Below, in pieces: positions 12,330 through 22,717 of a stretch of 64,000 nucleotides of DNA. Numbering within the stretch: the stretch's first letter is position 1; every line of letters starts with the position of its first letter. Origin of the DNA: Pholiota molesta (lineage: Eukaryota; Basidiomycota; Agaricomycetes; Agaricales; Strophariaceae); the NCBI GenBank assembly GCA_014925825.1, contig JACGCK010000017.1, forward strand, positions 186,001 to 250,000, written 5' to 3'. The position numbers and the translations under genes are program-made. A model generated the notes under the pieces. It did not search any database and was not told the origin of the DNA. It was given only the letters and a program-made list of their open reading frames with translations.

Positions 12330-15300
12330 ATGGCCGACGACGACCACCCTATCGCCAACGCTTCCATCGATGACCAGGAAGAATCAGTCCGTATCGCCAT
12401 CAAGGCCCTAGGTGACATGCGCAGTGGCGCTCGTGCAGACCCTAGTAGGCACATCATATACCATTGATTTTCCTCGTATTCATCCTTGCCAAGATCCCAG
12501 AACACTCCCACCGCTCTCCATCTCCTCCTCGTCGACTTCATCCGTAAAATCACCCCGTATCGCCTCGCCTACATCCCTGGACACATCGCGGGATCGCGAT
12601 GTGTCCGAAGCATCTTCTAGCGCACCAGCATTTGTATCACGAATGTCAAGTCTACCGCTACTAGGCTCGGCCATGCGTGTGTATGAGCAGGGAAAAGCAT
12701 CGTCACGGGTCGTAAAGGTACGACAGCCAAATCACACCGGCGCTAAACTAACATCTTGATAGTATGGCGCGGAGATGATGGAATCCAGCGTCAAGGCCGT
12801 CTCTCGCCCTGTTATCGACCGTCTCCCCGTTAATGTCAATCAGCTCGACGACTTTGCGTGCAGACAACTCGACAGGGTACGTTCGTCGTCGTCGCTTTGT
12901 TTTTTTACTTCCGTTCCTGCGCTCGATCACAGCGATGTAACATTCGCACGTGATAATCTGCGCTTTGTGGATATCACACTGGGGCGCTCGATGCTCAGTT
13001 TTTCTTTTTTCTTTGAAGAACTTTTCGAGGTGTTCCTGCGCTCGATCACAACGATATAACAATCGCACGTGATAATCTGCGCTTTCACACTGGGGCGCTC
13101 GATGCTCAGTTTTTCTTTCTTTGAAGAACTTTTCGAGGTCACTTTGTGCAGCCTTGTGTCTGGGATGCGCAGGCGTACATCATTGCCTTGAAGCTGCACG
13201 ATATTTGCCCATATTTGCATTTGGGAACCACTATCAGTGTTAAATCGACACAGGGACGAGTAACGATCTCTCCTCTCCTGTTCGTCGTCGTCGTTTTGTT
13301 TTTTTACTTCCGTTCCTGCGCTCGATAACAACGATGTAACATTCGCACGTGATAATCTGTGCGTAGTGGGATATCACGGTGGGGCGCTCGTTGCTGTTGT
13401 TCTTTCTTTGAGGATTAGTTTTCGAGGTCCCTTCGTGCATCATTGCCTCGAAGCTGCACGATATTTGCCCTTATTTGCATTTGGGAACCACTATCAGTGT
13501 CAAATCGACACAGGGACGAGTCACGATCTCTCCTCTCCTTGCGAACGAAAGGAAATCTCTACACTTCAGAAGAAGCGTGATAATCGGCGCTTTGTGGATA
13601 TCACACTGGGGCGCTCGCTGCTCAGTTTTTCTTTTTTGAAGAACTTTTCGAGGTCACTTCGTGCATCTGCTTCTTGTTATTTTTGCTTCCTCCTCTGCTT
13701 CCTCCTCTTCGAGGTAGCAGAGGAGGAAGCAGAGCAGCTCCTCGCATCTGGGATGCGCGGGCGTACATCATTGCCTCGAAGCTGCACGATAATTACCCAT
13801 ATTTGCATCCGGGAACCACTCCCAGCTCCCTTTGCGAACAAAAGGAAATCTCTACACTTCAAAGAAGATCAGTTCATTGAATGTACTACCTTCTCCCTAT
13901 CTAAGTACAAGACATCCGGGATATTTGTACCTTTCTTCCGTCCTTTGAAGGACAGTAGTCTTGCTACAGATTTCCCTGCAAGGAGCGATTGCCAGTGCTT
14001 GGATTTTCACTTATTTTCTTATTTTCTTTCTGTTTTACATTTTCTTCTTCTTTTCATATCAATCGTATTAATGTCTCTATAGCTTGACCGCTACCGTCGG
14101 CCCTCAACAGGTGCTGACACCACCACATCACCCAGCGCGACCATGGCCATCTCCCCTACCTCTCCTTCATCAACGTATAACACTGGACGCCCTAAACTAA
14201 AAACGAAGACACTCGATGGAAGTGCCATCGAAGACGACGAAGATATCAACGAAGGCACGTCGTCATATTCTGGACGACGCTGGAAAGGCAGCGATCGTGG
14301 CGTTCCCAGTTGGTTGGAAGGTAAATTGGGTCGCATGAAAATTGCGAAACTGAACTGATATTTTGAATAGAATCCATGGCGCCGCCACCCGACTCACGCT
14401 CATCTACACCGACTCGAATCGACGAAGATGGTAATGCAAATCACACACGAAATATATCCTCCAGCGACACCGCTGGGGGAACTGAACGTCAGGTCGCGCA
14501 ACGCAGTCGATGGCAGGCCGTCCTCCTCGAGGCAGGTGGCCTGAGCGCGGCGCTGAGCGAAGAGAGCATGCGGAAGCTGAAGTACTGTCTGCAGTGGCTG
14601 CAGGTCCGTGTCCATGCTCCGTTCCGTGCGCCATTCGCTAACCGTGACCCTCCACCCCAGTATGCGACAGCCCACATCGACGCCCAGATCCTCATCTTGC
14701 GCGATTTCACCGCGTCCCTGCAGCCCCTCCCGTCCTCCTCTTCTTCCGTTACGCGGCGACCGCCCATCTCGGAAGATCACCTACGTAAACTGACCGCTGT
14801 GCGCCGCGATATCGTACATACAATCCGACAGGTGGTTGATGTTGTGTCCAAATATACTGGCGGTGCGCTTCCCGAGCCTGCACGCACCCGGGTCCGCGGC
14901 TTCATTCTCAAGCTCCCCCAGCGCTGGGCGACTAAGGCCGGCCCTGTCGCTACCGGTGCATCTGCGTCGTCGTCCGCTTCTGCGGTAGCGAGCTTGAGTG
15001 CGCTCGGTGAGCGCGAAACGGTGGCAGCGGCAGGGGGACTGGGGACGAGCGCGCTACGGCGGCCCGGTGGACCCGGCCAGAGGCGCGCGGCGCAGAGGGA
15101 GCGCGGGATGGGCGCGCCTGAGCCTGGGATGCGGTCCGGAACGAGCTCGCGTGCGCAATCGCCGTCATCGTCTCCGCGCATGGCGAGAGCTTCATTGGCG
15201 TCCACCAGGCATGGAGACGCGGGCCAGGGAGGCGACGCGGTGTCGGCGAGCGCGGCGCTGGTCGCGTCGCAGAGGATCTTGGTGCTCGCGACGGAGAGTC

Positions 15301-16012
15301 TGGATATGATGCGCAACGTCACCGGTGTGGTGAAGGATAGCTTGGACAGAGCTGATGCGTGCGTGCCTCCTTGCCGTTGTTCCGTGAATTGCTGATACTA
15401 AATTTTGTTTTATTTAGCTGGGTTGGCCGTCTACGCACGGTAGGCATTCAGCGCGGAGCGCATGAAGGCGAAGATATACCAGAACACGATATAGCCACCG
15501 AGTTCGGCTTCCCCCGCCCGGAGCACACACGACACCGCCGCGCGGGGAGCGCCACCTCCACGGCCTTCTCCGACCTCGACGCGGAGCACGATGCTGACCG
15601 CGATCCCGACATCCCATCGTCCCCGTTCTTCTCCTCCAATGCATCGATGACGTGGGGCTCGAGCATCCCGTCGACGCCCGGCGGTGGGACATATACGCCC
15701 GGCGGAGGTGGCTTCGGCTCTGCAGCTGGCGGGTACAATGCTGTCAATGAGGGCGCATCTTACGAGAAGAGTTATGCGAGTTATGCGGGCGCACCGAGCC
15801 CCGGCGCGATCCCGATTGGCGCGATGAGTCTGGCATCACGGTATAACACGCCGAGGAGCGTGGTCGCGGGTCTGCCGGAGGAAGAGGAGGAGGCTGAGGG
15901 CGACGAGGGCGATAAATCGGGATCCGTGATAGTCAGGGAGGTGCGTGTCGTTGACGGTGCGGAAGAGGATGGGGAAGAGCGAGGGGTGCAGAAGATGGAG
16001 GTGGATGTGTAG
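12330..16012 (+). CDS. OPI1: Opi1-type transcriptional repressor
   Basis: This is a multi-exon gene for an Opi1-domain protein; in yeast Opi1 represses inositol/choline-responsive phospholipid genes and senses phosphatidic acid at the ER. Visible signatures are SSLPLLGSAMRVYEQGKASS, then YGAEMMESSVKAVSRPVIDR and the block VNQLDDFACRQLDR, followed after a long intron by LDRYRRPSTG. Downstream is the conserved helical core (RSRWQAVLLEAGGLSAALSE, then LKYCLQWLQ and YATAHIDAQILILRDF). The C-terminus is Ser/Gly/Glu-rich and probably disordered. The start gives MADDDHPIANASIDDQEES. An intron of 1206 bp (12877-14082) lies between QLDR and LDRY, against about 50-90 bp for the other introns. The exon at 14.9-15.3 kb is very GC-rich. 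Confidence 0.85.
12877..14082 (+). repeat. 1.2 kb OPI1 intron filled with an imperfect tandem repeat array
   Basis: Two sequence modules alternate in this intron. Module A (GCTCGATCACAACGAT..., CACGTGATAATCTGCGC, CACACTGGGGCGCTCG, GAAGAACTTTTCGAGGT) occurs near 12913, 13032, 13313 and, 5'-truncated, 13575. Module B (GGCGTACATCATTGCC, GAAGCTGCACGATA, CATTTGGGAACCACTATCAG) occurs near 13160, 13440 and 13752. The order is A A B A B A B. Three A copies hold a perfect CACGTG palindrome (12947, 13066, 13346). The donor GTACGT and acceptor TATAG are normal. Open frames through the array are not supported as coding. Confidence 0.8.
13693..13734. repeat. Inverted repeat (16 bp stem, 10 nt loop) inside the OPI1 intron
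   Basis: CTGCTTCCTCCTCT at 13695 is answered by AGAGGAGGAAGCAG ending at 13732. Flanking bases extend the pairing to 16 bp around a 10 nt loop. In the transcript it would fold into a strong hairpin between the last A and B modules. Confidence 0.75.
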
Positions 16013-16694
16013 TTGTCGACGCGAGGGTAGTGAATACCACGGTGCCTAGTATTTTCACGCCTCGTTCATCCTTCCTTGTGCTTGTCGTTTTGTCTTTGAT
16101 TCCTTTTTTCTTTCTTTTTCCTTTTCCTTTTGATCCTAAGCTGTCTGTCGTGTTTTCCGTTTTTTTACCCGTTGCTTTTGCTCAATCCAGACAAGTTGGT
16201 ACGCAGTGTGCTTTGCCATTTGTTTTACTCCCTCATTTTTCCTCGTCTCTCATACTCATACAATATATACACATTGGTAAACATGCATCCCTCGATATTT
16301 AACTGTATTCTGTTGCGTAGGCTATAAGGGAGTATACATACACGCATCCTCCATTTTCGTTTTTTTGCTCCAGTGTCATACCCTTCGTCCCGTGTGCTAC
16401 CACTACTTATTATAGCTCCTATATTCCTGCTTACATTTTAGCGCTTTAGCTATGAGACTGCTAAGTACGCAAGTAGGATCATGCTGGCTTCCTCTCTCTG
16501 ACCAGGGCTGTCTATTCATGAACCATATTAAATTTAAACGAGCAAAATTTGGGCTTAGTTGCCTCTATGTCTATGAATCGCCCAAAGGGAGCAGTCAGCC
16601 ATCCGTGATCTTGCTCCTGGAATTCGCATGAAGGTTTACCTCTGTCAATCAAGATTCGACGAGATGGTTTATTTTAAATTGGTAAGAATATCAA
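16013..16694. other. Convergent intergenic region
   Basis: This is the 3' region of the OPI1-like gene and of the GATA gene. It begins with a T-rich tract (16085-16130), as expected for a 3' UTR. No gene is seen. Confidence 0.6.
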
Positions 16695-17611
16695 TCACAT
16701 GTTTTGGGTGCGACTCACATAGTACAGATTCGCGCAAATAATGCCTGGAATTTATGACTGCTCAGCTGGAAGATCTAGAGCTCGAGAAAATGAAGGAGTC
16801 TCTTACACAGAGGCACCCCATCAGGATCCTTTATCCATTGCGACATATTGGTCGTGTGACAGATAAAGCAAGATCGCAGCCTCTGCTCTTGCTTTTTGCG
16901 CGAACTATCCGAACAAAGTTCGCACTCCTCATCAGCAGCTCCAGTTGCTTCATGCGCTTGAGATTGAGGCTCGCCTCGGATAAGGGTATCCGTAAACGCC
17001 TGGTTGATCTGACGGCCCGACTCGGAGGAGTCATTGCCTTCCATGTTACCTGTGGCCGCATTATCCCATGTTCGATGGGATGCCCCATCGGCTGCCTGCA
17101 GGGTATCACCCTCGGACGTCACGATATTTGGTCTTGATAAAGAATCTACGTCTGAATGCACGAGGAACCCACTTTCATCGTCCCGCTCGTTCTCGACGCT
17201 GTGACTGGCACTGCTTGGGGAATGTGACATGGATGGACTCGACTCGTAAGAATCCCGAGCATCAGAATAAGAGGACGATATAGTAGGCGTTGCTTTTCTG
17301 AGAGATGATGCTGGCTGAGTATCCACTGGCACATCGAATTCATCTCGATATTCAGGCGCGAGAATCGGGTTCTCAGCCTCGTCTAAAGCATCTGAATTCT
17401 GTGCATCACGAATTTGACGGAGCCATAGGTTCAGGTAGTCACTGCTTGTGGAATATCCTTCAGATCTAAACTTCAAAAAGCAAACATACAAACCAAAGAG
17501 GAATGCATGGTCGTGCACGGAAGGACAGCCATCGGAGAAACCATTAGACGATACACTGCAGTTGATAGAAGGAACTTACCTGACGCTCAAATTCTCAAAC
17601 GATAGCGGCAT
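16695..17611 (-). CDS. GATA-type zinc finger protein
   Basis: This is a spliced gene with one GATA finger at the very C-terminus. The finger is visible only after removing the last intron (donor GTAAGA near 16807, acceptor CCAG near 16748): CFICHTTNMSQWIKDPDGVP, then LCIICANLYYVSRTQNM and stop. The C-x2-C-x17-C-x2-C spacing and the DPDGVPLC block match GATA fingers. The middle is Ser/Asp/Glu-rich and probably disordered. I chose the start at 17611 (MPLSFENLSV), which joins by an intron of about 110 bp to SEGYSTSSDYLNLWLRQIRD; this is the least certain part. It is likely a nuclear DNA-binding regulator. Confidence 0.7.
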
Positions 17612-18085
17612 GGAGCTTGCTGAAAACTTGCGCGCTCCCTTGTTGCTGCCCCAGTCGATATCAGGAGGCACCGAATAGCTTCAAAGCCCTGGGAAGAGAA
17701 TAGCGGGATGTTGCATGGTGAAAGCAGTGAACAGTCTTTATAGGTTCCTGGGCGGTTATATGTTTGTCCGCAAGCAAAACATCTGAGTGGCGGCCTCAAG
17801 TAGAGCCTCGATGGGGCAATTAATCCTTTGCGAGAAAGGTTATTGGCAGGCCTAATTGACACGTGCCCATTAATTAAAAATCCTTATAAACGCAAGCGAA
17901 ACAAATTGCAAAAGACAGTGTAAATGGCATGATAGGTAGTAGTGGGCAGAGTAAAGCTATTTCGCAGCAACGTATTAAAGGGTTCATAGCAAGAGAGATC
18001 CAAAGGTCCACCAATCGGGCAAAAAAAAGATAGAAAGAAAGCGTACCAGTAACCGAACAAGAAGAGCCCAAATTCTTCATGTTGA
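17612..18085. other. Intergenic region
   Basis: About 470 bp lie between two minus-strand regulator genes and hold the 3' UTR of the C2H2 gene and the GATA promoter. A short frame with CFACG (near 17790) lacks further support. Confidence 0.5.
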
Positions 18086-20136
18086 TTAAGGCTGGAGATG
18101 AATGCGGACATGCTGTCCCAAATTATCACGTCGACTGAAAGATTTGTCACAGCCTTCAAAGGGACATGGATGCGCTATTGAATGAAAGCATGAATTAGTA
18201 TAATTTAAACTAGAATGACCGCAAGGAAGAACATACGTTTGTCATGTGTATGAATACTTCGGACATGACGCTTCAAATGCTCGCCCCGCACGAAACATTT
18301 GCCACAACCAGGCACGACGCAGACGTAACTCCTACTGCCTGCAAGCTCGTCCGTGACGGGTGTCGGCATCCTCGAAGACTTCCTGCGAGAACGTGTAGAG
18401 CTCCGGACCATACCTCCTTCGCTGTCGTCGAGATTATGGCCACCCTTCGAATTTCCTGATGGTGAAGCACTTCCGCCACTGGAAGTAAGGTCCGCAACGA
18501 AAGGCACCTTTCGACCGCGACTCTTCTTGTTGAGGTTCGGGATGGGCACAGGCAGCGGGATTGGATGGTTTTTGCGCTTCCTAATGCCATGACGTCCCTC
18601 GTGGTAAACAGCCAGCGGGTCGAAGTCGTCGTCGAATTGTTCGCTTCCTTCCCGACTCTTTGTAGCGCCTAATTGTGTAACCACCGCAAGCGCGAGCGCT
18701 GCACTGCCTTTCGCCTTCCCCTTGCCACGTTTCGCCTTTTTCTTACTCGGTCCCGACGGATCGGTCCCGGTTTCGCGAAGAAACTGAACGGGATAGGAAG
18801 GAGGGTAGGCTGGATCAGCCGACGGTGACCTTGAAGGACGGTAGTCGTCTGACTCAGCATCATCATCTCCGAGGTCGTCGCTATCCATCTCGAGCTCGCG
18901 AGCGTCGCTCAGAGGAACGGAATCGTCGACGAGGGAAACACGACCATTCGAATTTCGCGACCTTTGGCTGTCTCGTACCGATGATGTTTGCGCACTGTTT
19001 GCCGAAGAGATCGGTTTGGACCCTTGTGGGCGCCTAAAAGATACGGCCGGAGAGGGTGACACAGAACGCTGGCGCTTCTTATGTATATTAACGACAAATG
19101 GCCGTTCAGTGGGTCTTTCGGGAGACTGCGGAACGTTCCACCCGCTCAAGCCTCTTCGAGGCCGAACTGGAGATGGATGGGAAAGAATCGGATAATGATA
19201 ATTAGGTGGTGATTTCGAAGAAGGCCCAGAAGGATTCGAAGATAAATGGGACGCCAGATTAGAATAAGGAATTTGGGTGGACGGGAAATTGAAGCCAGAG
19301 TGCAGAGGATCGATAGAAGATACATATTCCCCATTCGCCAACGTTTCAGCAGGCCTCTGTGGGTGTCCTTGATCGGACCCCGGATAGATGTTGATTGTAT
19401 CGCCTTGATTGTAATCGAGTTCCACCGGCGAAACAGAGAATTCTGCAGGAAGCTGGGGAGAATTATTTGAAAACGGGAGCTGATGTAACTGGTTCGAAGG
19501 CTGGATAATCGGGCCTCCAAAGATTGCGCCATTGGGTAGAGTGAATTGGTCCACGGAGGACTGATCCTCCTCTGGGATCTCAATCGAGTTCTGGACATCA
19601 GGGGTGTACGAGAGCGAAGGAGGACTCCGAATAGTGTTGAAAGCCAGAGAATCGAGTGGGTTCGAAAGGGATGCTGTGAGGTACATCTGCCACTGAGCCT
19701 CCTCACGAGTCTGCATCGGAGATGGGAGGCCAGGCATTACATGTAAGCCGCTCAGTAGGTCATAACTGCTAGGGTTGGTCGGGAACGAGGCCCGCGAGGC
19801 TGCGCAGAGAGTTGGATCCGAAATATTCAGGGCTGGCTCCTGAGAGGTATCAATATGCACTGCAGGAGAGTTTTCATTGCAAGAATAATCTTGAGAAGTC
19901 GTTTCCCCTTCCGTCGCAGCCCATGGCTTAACACCATAAGGATAGTTGAGTTGGCGGTCCCATCCGTTGTAGTCGCGATCCTGGTCGATGTTGGTCATCG
20001 GGTGCAGGTGCGTCCTTGAGATCATAGATGAGTCTAAGCTAGATGCTGTATCGCTGGCAGGTGGCCTCGTAATGTCGGAATTTGAATGGAAGGCAGGCGT
20101 TATGCTTTGTTCCAAGGTATCCGTTTGTGGGAGCAT
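18086..20136 (-). CDS. C2H2 zinc finger transcription factor
   Basis: This encodes a protein of about 670 residues, mostly low-complexity (Ser/Pro/Asn/Gln, with an acidic stretch SDDLGDDDAESDD and a basic stretch KKKAKRGKGKAKG that may be a nuclear signal). Two tandem C2H2 fingers close the protein: CVVPGCGKCFVRGEHLKRH, then a linker with THDKPHPCPF and a second finger continuing CDKSFSRRDNLGQHVRIH. The second finger is completed across a 62 bp intron (18175-18236). The pair resembles the C-terminal Msn2/Seb1-like fingers of fungal stress regulators, which bind C/A-rich elements. I took the first ATG in the exon at 20136. A good acceptor just upstream (TTTTTCAG) leaves open a further 5' exon. 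Confidence 0.85.
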
Positions 20137-20514
20137 ACCAACAGACGCCTGAAAAAGCAAACAGAAGTGAAGCGCTGAATGCTCCGGAAGCGCTTAGGAT
20201 TGAGAGCAAGTGTAGTGGAAGTATCGAGGACCAATCGCACCATGGAATTCATGCACGATAGAGGCTGACTAAATATAAATTTAATTGAAACCAGACCAGT
20301 CCACTTTGTTCACGACCAGGCGCGATTACAACGATGACCTGTAGTCATAGGGCATGGAGGTCTGTCAGTGTGATTACAAACTTCCCTAATGAAGTTGTTC
20401 CGAAGGCAGTGGGCTTACTGAATGTTACCGCATCGGCCTAGGGATTATAGTTTTCATCCAATTTCGATCGAAGAAACAATCGTCCAAGGCCCTGAAGGTT
20501 GGAAACCTGCATTA

Positions 20515-20647
20515 TCTGTCTTGGAGGATGGCATGTAAGAAAGAATGTTCTAATAAAATACCGTAACGAATGGGCGACTTACCGACCGAATGATCATCGA
20601 CCATAGAGAGGCAGGTTCAGCATTGACATAGGCGAAATCCGAGATAC
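20515..20647. repeat. Direct repeat, copy 1 (about 133 bp)
   Basis: Starts TCTGTCTTGGAGGATGGCAT and ends near GGCGAAATCCGAGATA. It matches 21051-21186 with scattered substitutions and small indels, at roughly 90 percent identity by eye. Confidence 0.8.
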
Positions 20648-21050
20648 AGTTAGTCCCATAAAGTTAACAGGCAAATTGAATTCACCCCGAAGTACCCGTA
20701 GGGGTTCTCTACGGGTATTTTATATCTTTCCGGCCCCAAAGTATATGTGGCCATGAACCCACGATCGCAAATATCCTCGAATTGTTGACGGTGTGGTGCC
20801 CAAAGGTCTGATAGTCTTTACTAGCGACCTCCTATATAGAAAGTCCTTTGAACAAATCATCTAGTAATGATCGTTTGATCAACATAAAATTTTCAAGATT
20901 TGGCTAGCCAACGCAATGGGAGAAGTAGTTGAAACATAGTACACACCAATACAAGTTCCCAAGAGACATTCCATAAAATTTGAACCGTTCACTTGCTCTT
21001 CGAGTATCTATTCGAATAATTGAAGTATAACGCATGCCAGTGGTTGTCTT

Positions 21051-21186
21051 TCTGTCTTGGAAGATGGCATGTAAGAAAGAATGTTCCAACAAAATACCGT
21101 AACGAATGGCCGACTTACCAATGATCATCGACCATAGACCGTCGGGCAGGTTCAGCATTGACATAAGTAGGCGAAATCCGAGATAA
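21051..21186. repeat. Direct repeat, copy 2 (about 136 bp)
   Basis: Starts TCTGTCTTGGAAGATGGCAT, the partner of 20515-20647 in the same orientation, 536 bp away. A short flank (GCCAGTGGTTGTCTTT) recurs in diverged form at about 21227-21242. Confidence 0.8.
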
Positions 21187-22717
21187 ATTCATGGAAATTC
21201 GAGTATCCATTCAAAACAACTGACATGCGAGTGGTTGTCTTTACGACCTATCCGCCACATCACTCTAACTGAGGGCACGTTTCGGCGTCGATTCACCGAG
21301 TAATTCAAGACATAAAGCAAAAGAGAGTTGATCAACCGTAACGGGGGTTCAATTTATTCATGAGCAGACATAGAAAGAGGTTTGTGGTTGAAAGGAAGTT
21401 GAAATTTTTGCCAACGAATGGATCATCGGAGTTTGATTCGGCAATATCAATTTGGCGCTGTTCCGTCGTACTCCGTTCACTTTCTTCACCTTCCGACTGA
21501 CTTGTCAACAACTTAAACTCTTGTTTTCGCCCCTGGAACCCTTGGCCAGCTTTCTTTCTTTTCCGACGCTGGAAGGCATCTTGAAAGTTGATCTCTAAGA
21601 TAATTCTATGTATCGGACTGGATATCTTGAACTTTTGGACACCGAAGGTCTTCCGCTTGGCCTTTTTTTGGGGGTACATTCGAAGCTCTGTGGAAGCAGT
21701 TACATATCTATTCGGGTCCCCATTCTCTCAGAGACTCAAGGACGAAAATCTGTGGCGTCAGGCTTCTCGCCCCGAAACTTCCGGAATGTCTTCAGAGGAC
21801 CATGAGACGAGACGAACAAAGGGATGGCGGACGAAATATGGTTCCATTTTGCCTTCTTTTGGCTTATATGTCCCTCATCCACTCGTGTATGAGAATATTT
21901 GGCTTCATGGTTGTGTTAACTATAGCGTCCTTCTCGAAAATAAATTCGGTATCACCCCACGTTTTCTCATTTGAATCACTCTGAATCTGCTTCTCTGGAG
22001 ATGATGTGCTTTAATGATCCACACTGGTCACGGAATAATCTTTCGCTTTGGATTTGTCCAGTGAATTAGTTGCATGACGAGATGCAGTATCATGGGCCTG
22101 CGTCATTCATGGGTTCATGATTATGAAGTGCAGCGCACGAAGCTCCTTGGTGGGAAGTGAAGAATATATGAGCGTCAAGACGTCCAAAAGTTACTCATAA
22201 TAGAACTCTAGTCTCAGTATAGAGATACGGTATTTTTGCTGGCACCAACGGTGGTACAAGGGCTATATCAACCCCAATTTGTAGTTTCCACTCGCCCCGT
22301 GTTTGGCTGAGAAGTCTCGAGGCTCTCTTTCCCCGATGCTGATACCATGAATAACTCTCTGGGGTCACTTGATATCAACTTCTGATTTAACGGCCACTTT
22401 CCGTCATTCACACATGGCGAACATTGTAGCCTTTGTAAGTCGGTTACTCGCAATCGAGACAGAAGAACATGAAATGGTATGTTGTGGTTATTTTCGTAAC
22501 TCAATGAACTGACGCGTGCAGAGTGCTCCGGAGCGCGTCTCTCTGTAGGAATTTGTTTTCACGGGCCGAAACGCACCGAAGCATCCATTCTGTCCAGTGA
22601 TACCTTCCGCCCCAGCCCGCGGTTTCCACGAAAGCAGCTCCACTCATATATAATCTACGTAGTTGAAGAATTCGACTCGACTTCTCCCACCACTCTCTGT
22701 CTTGGAACGTAGTCAGA

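Larger units (their letters stand above)
20137..22717. other. Gene-poor region with direct repeats
   Basis: This 2.6 kb stretch has no well supported gene. A minus frame at 21332-21679 would encode a basic 115-residue protein (FQRRKRKKAGQGFQGRKQEF) but I recognise nothing in it. A diverged direct repeat of about 135 bp is listed separately. The end of the region is the promoter of the sugar transporter gene. Confidence 0.5.

Noticed and set aside
13366..14082. A 238-codon open frame in the middle of the OPI1-like gene
   Set aside because: It runs through the intron repeat modules, has low-complexity Phe/Leu/Ser content and no family signal; the exons on both sides splice in frame across it.
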